A stretch of 64,000 nt of DNA from Planomicrobium sp. YIM 101495 (lineage in GTDB: Bacteria; Bacillota; Bacilli; Bacillales_A; Planococcaceae): the NCBI RefSeq assembly GCF_009707665.1, contig NZ_WLZW01000001.1, positions 806,001 to 870,000 on the forward strand, written 5' to 3'. Of this stretch, positions 57,179-64,000 are shown in pieces. Positions within the stretch are counted from its first letter, which is position 1; every line of letters begins with the position of its first letter. The notes beneath the pieces were generated by a model, which was not told where the DNA came from, ran no database searches, and was given only the letters and a program-made list of their open reading frames with translations. The position numbers and the translations under genes are program-made.

Positions 57179-57402
57179 TTAAATTTCGTCTTCGTAGATC
57201 GCTGATTCGTCCTGCTGTTCTTGTTTCAAAACACCAGCTGCGATTTCTTCAAGCGCTTTGCCAACTGGTTTCGCAGACGTGTACTCTCCAAGCATTTCCT
57301 CTTCTTTTTCATACAGCTCACGTGCACGTTTAGAAGCGAGTGCAACCAGTGAGTATTTCGAGTTGATCTGTGTTTTCAATTTATCGACTGATGGATATAA
57401 CA

Positions 57403-57403
<1 letters not shown>
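57179..57403 (-). CDS. rpoZ: RNA polymerase omega subunit
   Basis: Omega helps fold beta' and stabilises the polymerase. The 74-residue protein has [20 protein letters not shown] and [16 protein letters not shown], typical of Firmicutes omega. Its ATG overlaps the gmk stop as TAATG, so it is translated with gmk. Confidence 0.93.
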
Positions 57404-58116
<713 letters not shown>

Positions 58117-58131
58117 TTAGGTAACTGCCTT

Positions 58132-58140
58132 ATTATATCA
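58132..58140 (-). promoter_or_regulatory. Extended -10 promoter of the gmk operon
   Basis: The minus strand reads TGATATAAT, a TGn extension plus perfect TATAAT, 109 bases before the gmk ATG. A clear -35 was not found. It lies in the 172-base gap divergent to rqcH. Confidence 0.6.
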
Positions 58141-58195
58141 TATTCTATGCTGAAAATGATAAGATGGAACAAAACGATTTGAAAGAGGGATACAC

Positions 58196-59860
58196 ATGGC
58201 ATTCGATGGCTTGTTTACAACAGCGATGACAAGTGAATTACAGCAGCTTGTCACAGGCAGAATTTCAAAAGTTCATCAGCCGAACGAGCTTGAACTGATT
58301 TTGCAAATACGCTCACAAGGAAAAAATCATAAATTGCTGATTTCGATCCACCCGTCCTATTCCCGCATCCATTTGACGGCGAACGGTGGATCCAATCCAT
58401 CCGAGCCACCGATGTTCTGTATGCTGCTCCGGAAGCATATCGAGGGCGGCGTCATCAAGGAAGTCATCCAGCATGAGCTGGACCGGCTGATCATCTTGAA
58501 GATCCGTTCCAAAAACGAAATCGGTGACGACATCGAACGTGAGCTCCACGTCGAAATTATGGGACGTCATTCCAACGTCATTCTTGTCGATGCCGAACGC
58601 ATGATGATTCTTGACAGCTTGAAGCACTTGCCGCCGAGCGTCAACTCGTACCGCACGATCATGCCGGGCCAGCCTTACATCTTCCCGCCGTCCCAGGAAA
58701 AGCGCAATCCGTTCACGGAACCTGAGCGCCTCGCAGGACACGGTCCGAAAGAATTGGTCGCTACATACGCTGGACTGTCTCCGCTCCTGGCGCTCGAGCT
58801 GAACACGCGCATGCTCCAAGGTGGCGACACGAAAGCGACGGCAGAAGCGTTTCTCGCAGACTTCAAAAAAGAGCAGCCGGTCGGATATTTCATCGAACAA
58901 AACGGCAAGTCGTATTTCTCTGCGACGCTCCTGACTCACCTGCACGGCGAAGTGCAACAATTCCCGACACTCGGCGAAATGCTTGACCGGATGTATTACC
59001 GGAAAGCAGAGCGTGACCGCGTCAAACAGCAAGCGGGAGATCTCGAGCGCTGGCTGCAAAATGAAATCAGCAAGCTGAAACTGAAGCTGAAAAAGCTGAC
59101 AAAGGAACAACAACAAGCGGAAAAGCGCGATCAGCTGCAATTGAACGGCGAGCTCATCATGGCCAACATCCACTTGATCAAAAAAGGTATGAACGAAGTC
59201 GAAGTGGACAACTATTATAATGGAGAGAAAGTGAAAATCACGCTCGATCCGCGGAAAACAGCGGTCGAAAACTCCCAGAAATATTATTCCCGCTACCAAA
59301 AGGCCAAGACCGCTGTCGTCAAGACAGCTGAGCAATTGGAACGCACGAACGAAGACATCGCCTACTTCGAGACGCTGATGCAACAAGTCGAACAGGCTGA
59401 GCTTTCGGACATCGAAGAAATTCGTGAAGAACTCGCGGAACAAGGCTACATGAAAGCACAGAAGTCGAAGAAAAAGAAAAAGCCGACGAAGCCTTCTGTG
59501 GAATCGTACGTTTCGAGTAGTGGCACGCCGATTTCCATCGGCAAGAACAACAAGCAGAACGATTACGTGACGTTCAAAGTCGGGACGAAATCAGACGTTT
59601 GGCTGCACACGAAAGACATCCCTGGCTCCCACGTCGTCATCCACGACAGCGAACCGGATGAGACGACGCTGATGGAAGCCGCAACAATCGCTGCCTACTT
59701 CAGTAAAGCGCGCGAATCTTCCTCGGTGCCCGTCGATTACACGAGCATCCGCCAAGTGAAGAAACCGAGCGGCGCGAAGCCAGGCTTTGTTATTTACTTC
59801 GAACAGAAAACGTTGTATGTGACACCTGACGAAGAACTCGTCATTAAGCTGCGGAAGTGA
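58196..59860 (+). CDS. rqcH: Ribosome quality control factor RqcH (NEMF/Rqc2 family)
   Basis: RqcH binds 50S subunits with stalled peptidyl-tRNA and adds alanine tails for degradation. The NFACT-N domain contains the conserved Asp96-Arg97 (in IQHELDRLI), a coiled-coil middle part of about 130 residues follows, and the NFACT-R domain ends the protein with TFKVGTKSDVWLHTKDIPGS and HVVIHDSEPDETTLMEAATI. The length is 554. GAGGG precedes the ATG. It is the yloA counterpart, here divergent from gmk. The family was earlier annotated as fibronectin-binding protein. Confidence 0.94.
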   Translation: MAFDGLFTTAMTSELQQLVTGRISKVHQPNELELILQIRSQGKNHKLLISIHPSYSRIHLTANGGSNPSEPPMFCMLLRKHIEGGVIKEVIQHELDRLIILKIRSKNEIGDDIERELHVEIMGRHSNVILVDAERMMILDSLKHLPPSVNSYRTIMPGQPYIFPPSQEKRNPFTEPERLAGHGPKELVATYAGLSPLLALELNTRMLQGGDTKATAEAFLADFKKEQPVGYFIEQNGKSYFSATLLTHLHGEVQQFPTLGEMLDRMYYRKAERDRVKQQAGDLERWLQNEISKLKLKLKKLTKEQQQAEKRDQLQLNGELIMANIHLIKKGMNEVEVDNYYNGEKVKITLDPRKTAVENSQKYYSRYQKAKTAVVKTAEQLERTNEDIAYFETLMQQVEQAELSDIEEIREELAEQGYMKAQKSKKKKKPTKPSVESYVSSSGTPISIGKNNKQNDYVTFKVGTKSDVWLHTKDIPGSHVVIHDSEPDETTLMEAATIAAYFSKARESSSVPVDYTSIRQVKKPSGAKPGFVIYFEQKTLYVTPDEELVIKLRK

Positions 59861-59905
59861 ACACGTTTCCGGCCAAGAGTTTTTGGCTGGATGTGCGTGT
59901 TGTTT
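59860..59905 (+). terminator. Terminator-like hairpin after rqcH
   Basis: An outer AACACG / CGTGTT stem encloses GGCCAA / TTGGCT, followed by GTTTAC. The T-tract is poor. Confidence 0.45.
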
Positions 59906-59943
59906 ACATAATAAATGTATGGTAGGTTATGGAGGTTATTTGC

Positions 59944-60621
59944 ATGTCCGATATTAAGTGGGAGCTGATTTTCGATCCGGTGCTCGCGATCGAATCGCTT
60001 CCGTATGTCCTGAGTGGCATTTGGTACACTTTATATATTTCGTTGATCAGTATGGCAGTCGGGGTCGTCCTCGGCTTCTTCATCTCAATCGCCCGGACTT
60101 CGCCGTGGTTCGCACTGCGCTGGCCGGCACGCATGTACATTTCCTTCATGCGCGGCGTCCCGATTCTGGTCATTTTGTTCCTGCTGTATTTTGCGCTGCC
60201 GATCATCGGCATCCAGTTCACTGCAGTCCAAGCGGCACTTGTCGGATTCTCACTGAATAGTGCGGCGTACATCGCGGAAGTGTTCCGTTCGTCGCTGTCG
60301 TCCGTCGACAAAGGCCAATGGGAATCATCGCGTGCACTCGGCATGACTTACTGGCAATCGATGCGCCGGATCATCCTGCCGCAATCGATCCGTATCGCAC
60401 TGCCACCGCTATCCAATATTTATTTGGACTTGATCAAAGCATCTTCGCTTGCTGCCATGATCACCGTGCCTGAGATTTTCCAAAAAGCACGCGTCGTCGG
60501 TGGCCGCGAATACGATTTGTTGACGATGCTCATCGTCGTTGCGCTCATTTACTGGGCGATCTGCTCGGTCATGACGGTGCTGCAGAACTACTTGGAGAAA
60601 CGCTACGCCGATTATTTATGA
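59944..60621 (+). CDS. Amino-acid ABC transporter permease (HisM/GlnP type)
   Basis: This 225-residue protein is a membrane subunit of a polar amino-acid uptake system. About five hydrophobic helices are visible, with the family start SGIWYTLYISLISMAVGVVL and the ATPase-contacting EAA-type loop ESSRALGMTYWQSMRRIILP. GGAGG lies 8 bases before the ATG at 59944. No ATPase or solute-binding gene lies beside it, so the partners must be elsewhere. The substrate cannot be told; L-cystine or glutamine types are close relatives. It is followed by a convergent hairpin. Confidence 0.88.
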   Translation: MSDIKWELIFDPVLAIESLPYVLSGIWYTLYISLISMAVGVVLGFFISIARTSPWFALRWPARMYISFMRGVPILVILFLLYFALPIIGIQFTAVQAALVGFSLNSAAYIAEVFRSSLSSVDKGQWESSRALGMTYWQSMRRIILPQSIRIALPPLSNIYLDLIKASSLAAMITVPEIFQKARVVGGREYDLLTMLIVVALIYWAICSVMTVLQNYLEKRYADYL

Positions 60622-60627
60622 ACACCA

Positions 60628-60665
60628 AAGACCGCCGATTCAACGCTGAATCGACGGTCTTCTTG
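60628..60665. terminator. Bidirectional hairpin between the permease and the NAD(P)-binding gene
   Basis: AAGACCG / CGGTCTT encloses CGATTCA / TGAATCG, a nearly perfect 15-bp stem between convergent genes. T-runs are short on both sides. Confidence 0.65.
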
Positions 60666-60675
60666 TCGTTCTAAG

Positions 60676-61296
60676 TCAGTATGAAATTCCGACACGCACT
60701 TTATTGAAATCAAGGCTGTCGATTTGCTTGTACGCGAATTCCGCTGTATCGGCAACAGTGATCCGGGCCCCGCCTTCTGGCAAGGAATCACGTTCCACAC
60801 GGTACTTCCCTTTCCGTTCCCCGTCCGGTAAATAGGTCGGACAAACGATCGTCCAATCGAGTGATGAACCCGCTAATATTTCGTACGTCTTATGATGCTC
60901 TTCCGCTGCCCGCGTCAACTTGCGTTTCGACTCACTTGATTGATACCGCAGGACCTCCGGTGTCACACGGCTTTGCAGAATGCCGGCTGTGCCGATCGTG
61001 ATGATGCGTGTGATCCCGGTCTCTTGCATCGCTTCGATGATCAGGGGCATGCTTTCGGACAGCGTCGTTGTGCCGTCCGTGTTCAGCGCACTGACGACAA
61101 CGTCCATTCCGTGCATCGCTTGAATGACGTCATTTTTGACCAAGACATTTCCTTGGAAGATTGACAGATTGTCCACGTTGCGCTGTATTTTTTCCGGTGA
61201 GCGGACGAGCACGTTGACGTGATGTCCCCCGCGAAGCGCCTGTTCGACAAGCTCACTTCCGACACGACCCGTCGCGCCTAAAATCAATAACTTCAC
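60676..61296 (-). CDS. NAD(P)-binding SDR-like/NmrA-type protein
   Basis: This 206-residue protein has the Rossmann start VKLLILGATGRVGSELVEQA and further DVVVSALNTDGTTTLSESMP and ITIGTAGILQ segments. It resembles atypical short-chain dehydrogenases of the NAD(P)H-binding/NmrA group, such as flavin-reductase-like proteins. The start is GTG at 61296 with GGAGG 8 bases upstream; the frame to 61311 runs through that ribosome site. The substrate is unknown. Confidence 0.82.
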   Translation of the reverse strand: MKLLILGATGRVGSELVEQALRGGHHVNVLVRSPEKIQRNVDNLSIFQGNVLVKNDVIQAMHGMDVVVSALNTDGTTTLSESMPLIIEAMQETGITRIITIGTAGILQSRVTPEVLRYQSSESKRKLTRAAEEHHKTYEILAGSSLDWTIVCPTYLPDGERKGKYRVERDSLPEGGARITVADTAEFAYKQIDSLDFNKVRVGISY

Positions 61297-61327
61297 TTGC
61301 AGTCCCTCCAATCACTTCAATAGCCCT

Positions 61328-61624
61328 TCACTCTTCAGACGCCGGTTCCACCGTATATTTCATCAGAAACGGCAGGAACAACGCCTCTACTGCGAAAATG
61401 ATGAGCAGCGCCAAGAGGAATAGATAGATGCCTGAACCCATCAAATATAAGTTCGCGATGACGACCGGCACGAACAATAGCAGCGCTGCAAAGACGCGGG
61501 TCTTGCTCGTCACGGTATGGATCGTCCCGCACGAGCGGCACGCGACTGGGCGATACGCCAACATCAGCGAGACGAAAAATTGCTTCCACGAAAATCGGGT
61601 GTTGCATACTTCACATTTCTGCAC
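61328..61624 (-). CDS. Small zinc-ribbon membrane protein (TIGR04104-like)
   Basis: This 98-residue protein begins MQKCEVCNTRFSWKQFFVSL, followed by CRSCGTIH, which makes a four-Cys zinc ribbon. Two hydrophobic helices (about residues 44-62 and 65-85) follow. It resembles small CXXC proteins of Bacillales with unknown function. The start is GTG at 61624 with GAGG about 10 bases upstream. It lies 21 bases after dsdA and may be co-transcribed. Confidence 0.75.
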   Translation of the reverse strand: MQKCEVCNTRFSWKQFFVSLMLAYRPVACRSCGTIHTVTSKTRVFAALLLFVPVVIANLYLMGSGIYLFLLALLIIFAVEALFLPFLMKYTVEPASEE

Positions 61625-61645
61625 TGTTCCACTTCCTCGATAAGA

Positions 61646-62971
61646 TTAATCGGTCTCCAGCAGCTGTTTGCCGCGGCTGTAAAACCCGTTCCATTCGGCT
61701 TTCGGCACGAGTGCTCCGCCTGTTGCCCATACAATGTGTGTCGTGTTTTCAAGAATCTCTTCCGTACTGCTCCGGCTAACGACAACCGGACCGATCAAGC
61801 CCGCTGTCGCGGACGGTTCGACGGCAATATCTTCCGTATCCGCCAAAAGTGCGAGCAGCTTGAACAATTCCGCGTCTTCGACCGTATACAGGCCGCGGAT
61901 GGTTTTTTCATTAAAGGATGAAGCAAACCCGGAAGGACGCCCCACTGCGAGGCCGTCCCCTTCCGTTATGTTGTCGATGCCGAGGTCCTGGACACTGATG
62001 TTCGACTTTTCTCCGGTCAAGAGGCCGGCAAGAACCGCCGGTGAATGGGTCGGTTCGACAAAGAAGCAACGGACCGCATCGCCGAATACTTGTTTCAGGC
62101 CGAATGCGATGCCGCCTGGCGCCCCGCCGACGCCGCACGGCAAGTGGACCGCGAGCGGACGATCTTGATCGATCGTGATGCCCATTTCCGACAGCTGCCG
62201 CTTTAAACGCAACGCAGCTGTGCTATAGCCGAGAAAAAGTCTGGAAGATTTCTCATCGTCGACAAAGTAGGCACCCCGCTTTTCCAGGGTCTCCTGTCGC
62301 CCGGACTGGATCGCGACGCTGAAGTCGCCTGCGAACTCGACGACCCGTGCGCCTTTTTCACGCAGCAACTCTTTTTTCCACGCCTTCGCATCCCATGACA
62401 TATAGACGGAAACATCGAAGCCGAGCTTAGCGCTCATGATGCCGATGCTGAGCCCGAGATTGCCGGTCGAGCCGACGCCGATTGCATAACCGCTGAAAAA
62501 TTGCTTGAATTCTTCGGACGCAAAACGTTCCGTCGACTCCCCCGGCCGGAAGAGACCTGCCTCGATCGCCAACATTTCAGCGTGCAGCAGCACTTCGTAA
62601 ATGCCCCCGCGTGCTTTGACGGATCCCGCAATCGGCAAGTCGCTGTCGCATTTCAGGAGAAGATCTCCTGCGAGCTGGAAATCATATTGCTGCTCGAGTG
62701 CGCGTTTCATTGCCGGAATGCGGCGGAGCGGGGACTCGATGATGCCGCCGCTCTCCTTTAGTTCCGGGAATTCCTTTTCCAAAAATGGTGCGAAACGCTG
62801 CCAAAGCTCCTCAGCCTCTTTGATGTCTTTCATTGAAAGTGGCAGTTCTGACAGTTCGTTTACCGGTGCATGATTCGGATTCCGCCAATACACCGGCTGC
62901 AACGCTAGAATCTGTTCAAATTCAGGATGCTTCGCTGTCCACTCGTCTAATTGCTGTTTACTGATCTGCAT
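61646..62971 (-). CDS. dsdA: D-serine dehydratase (D-serine ammonia-lyase)
   Basis: DsdA degrades D-serine to pyruvate and ammonia with PLP. The PLP lysine is Lys119 in IAGSVKARGGIYEVL. The Gly-rich phosphate loop is VGSTGNLGLSIG and another is LPCGVGGAPGGIAFGLK. The length is 441, near the 442 of E. coli. GAGGAG precedes the ATG. No dsdC or dsdX is adjacent. Loci for both L- and D-serine breakdown therefore lie in the window. Confidence 0.94.
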   Translation of the reverse strand: MQISKQQLDEWTAKHPEFEQILALQPVYWRNPNHAPVNELSELPLSMKDIKEAEELWQRFAPFLEKEFPELKESGGIIESPLRRIPAMKRALEQQYDFQLAGDLLLKCDSDLPIAGSVKARGGIYEVLLHAEMLAIEAGLFRPGESTERFASEEFKQFFSGYAIGVGSTGNLGLSIGIMSAKLGFDVSVYMSWDAKAWKKELLREKGARVVEFAGDFSVAIQSGRQETLEKRGAYFVDDEKSSRLFLGYSTAALRLKRQLSEMGITIDQDRPLAVHLPCGVGGAPGGIAFGLKQVFGDAVRCFFVEPTHSPAVLAGLLTGEKSNISVQDLGIDNITEGDGLAVGRPSGFASSFNEKTIRGLYTVEDAELFKLLALLADTEDIAVEPSATAGLIGPVVVSRSSTEEILENTTHIVWATGGALVPKAEWNGFYSRGKQLLETD

Positions 62972-63027
62972 CTGGATTCTCCTCTACACGTGATTCTTCC
63001 TGCCTTTATCATACACGAAAGACGCGT

Positions 63028-63702
63028 TTATTTCGCGCGTTTCCCGAGCAGTGTTGCAATCACGAAGAGCACGAGGGCAGTTGTGACGAACGTCCACCAA
63101 GGTAAGCTGACGACCGGGCCGAACTGCGGAATGTACAGCACGACGACAAGAATCGCTGAGAACAATGCTGCTCCAAGAAGTCCCGCTTTCCAGTACTGGA
63201 TTCTCGCTTTTTTTTTCGTCTTGAACAGTGAAGAGCGCATAATTTTGAACAGTGTAACGACGCCGACGATTGTGCAGACTACACTCGTCAAAAGGATCAT
63301 TGCGATGCTTCCGAGCGAAATTTCCATCGGTTGTTCTGTGAAGAATCCGATGATCAATTGAAGCACGCCATACGTGACTGCGAACCAGCCGAGGAGACCA
63401 GCGAGCTGAGACAGCACAAACAGTGTGACGTTACGCTTTTTCTCGCTTGGCAGCTGTTCAATCAGTTCATCCGCAAATTCCTGCGGGTGGTTACCGAGTA
63501 CGTGCTCCGCCGTCCTGCCGTTTTCCTGCGCATCGAGCAAGTGATCGAGAATGTCCATCAGCACTTCTTCCCCTGCCTGCTCGTCGACGCGCAAATCCGT
63601 CCGGACATACAGCAGCAGATCTTCGTACATTTTCATGTTGTCTTTTGTGAGTCCTGCTCTTTTTTCATTGTTTTGTGCGATCAATGTGTCGGTTGCTCTC
63701 AT
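63028..63702 (-). CDS. DUF1129/HAAS-like membrane protein
   Basis: This 224-residue protein has a soluble N-terminal helical part (MYEDLLLYVRTDLRVDEQAG and a repeated GNHPQEFADELIEQLPSEKK motif) of the HAAS type, then four hydrophobic helices from about residue 90. The gene overlaps the padR stop by one base, so it is translated with that regulator. PadR plus HAAS/DUF1129 pairs are common in Firmicutes, but their role is unclear. GGAG precedes the ATG. Confidence 0.75.
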   Translation of the reverse strand: MRATDTLIAQNNEKRAGLTKDNMKMYEDLLLYVRTDLRVDEQAGEEVLMDILDHLLDAQENGRTAEHVLGNHPQEFADELIEQLPSEKKRNVTLFVLSQLAGLLGWFAVTYGVLQLIIGFFTEQPMEISLGSIAMILLTSVVCTIVGVVTLFKIMRSSLFKTKKKARIQYWKAGLLGAALFSAILVVVLYIPQFGPVVSLPWWTFVTTALVLFVIATLLGKRAK

Positions 63703-64000
63703 CAGCCTTCACTCCTTTTCAATAATTCGCTGACCGGAACAGCGATTAGTTGCCACTCGTCTGCAATTTGCTCCAACTCTTCTTTGCCCGTGTCCGTCAG
63801 GAAATAATACTTCCGGTTCGGTCCTGATTGGGAGGGTCTCATCTCGCCGCGGATGAAGCCATTTTTCTGCAACCTGAGCAGCACCGGATAGATCGTTCCG
63901 TCACTGATGTCCGGCAGTCCCATCTTCTGCAGCTTCTGCGACAGCTCATATCCGTACACCGGCTCCGCTTCCACGACCGCCATGACACACGCATCCAAAA
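63702..64000 (-). CDS. PadR-family transcriptional regulator (5' end beyond window)
   Basis: The frame is open to the window edge. The visible part reads DACVMAVVEAEPVYGYELSQ then SDGTIYPVLLRLQKNGFIRG and GPNRKYYFLTDTGKEELEQI, the winged helix of PadR. An internal TTG at 63998 is not a real start, because PadR proteins have about 10 residues before this point. It probably controls its own operon with the following DUF1129-like gene. Confidence 0.85.
   Translation of the reverse strand, partial: LDACVMAVVEAEPVYGYELSQKLQKMGLPDISDGTIYPVLLRLQKNGFIRGEMRPSQSGPNRKYYFLTDTGKEELEQIADEWQLIAVPVSELLKRSEG

Noticed and set aside
58313-59443. Long open frame (376 codons) on the minus strand opposite rqcH
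   Set aside because: It lies wholly inside rqcH, shows no recognisable domain and mirrors codon bias of the true gene. RqcH has clear NFACT domains.

Overview
The window is a 64 kb stretch of a Bacillales (Firmicutes) chromosome. From polC to priA the gene order matches the Bacillus subtilis polC-to-priA region almost gene for gene. The protein sequences and the moderate GC suggest a Planococcaceae-type organism (Planococcus, Planomicrobium or Sporosarcina relatives); the genus is an inference. Nearly everything lies on the minus strand, so transcription runs from high to low coordinates. The exceptions are rpmB, rqcH and an ABC permease.

Layout from low to high coordinate. 1-10.1 kb: the N-terminal part of polC, then proS, rseP, dxr, cdsA, uppS, frr, pyrH, tsf and rpsB (isoprenoid/phospholipid supply and translation). 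10.26-11.28 kb: a repeat island. 11.3-21.7 kb: codY, hslU, hslV, xerC, trmFO, topA, dprA, sucD and sucC. 21.8-22.3 kb: a second repeat island. 22.3-25.1 kb: rnhB, rbgA, lepB and rplS. 25.3-25.6 kb: a third repeat island. 25.6-41.98 kb: trmD, rimM, khpA, rpsP, ffh, ylxM, ftsY, smc, rnc, acpP, fabG, fabD, plsX, fapR, recG, sdaAA and sdaAB. 42.0-43.2 kb: a fourth repeat island. 43.2-58 kb: fakA, the Asp23-family gene yloU, rpmB (+), thiN, rpe, rsgA, prkC, prpC, rsmB, fmt, def, priA, coaBC, rpoZ and gmk. 58.2-60.6 kb (+): rqcH and an amino-acid ABC permease. 60.7-64 kb: accessory genes (an NAD(P)-binding protein, a small zinc-ribbon membrane protein, dsdA, a DUF1129-like membrane protein and a 5'-truncated PadR regulator).

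Functionally this is housekeeping: ribosome assembly and translation, SRP targeting, fatty-acid and phospholipid synthesis under FapR, chromosome segregation and recombination, protein quality control, and a PrkC/PrpC kinase-phosphatase pair beside RsgA. A canonical FapR operator lies over the start region of the fapR promoter, whose -35 box is inside the recG terminator stem.

The unusual content is what is missing and what fills the gaps. Compared with B. subtilis, the fla/che block between codY and rpsB, spoVM, rlmN, ylqD and the remA-yloC pair are not at their usual sites. Four intergenic islands hold three dispersed repeat families (called R1, R2 and R3 here). R3 carries 14-15 bp hairpins whose stems differ completely between copies yet stay paired around a constant GGWAG loop. 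R2 keeps a nested stem in the same way. R1 and R2 occur in the same order in two islands, joined by a palindromic box TGAGTCGCGACT that is single in one island and a four-copy, 20-21 bp period array in the other. These structured modular repeats are the best candidates for something undescribed.
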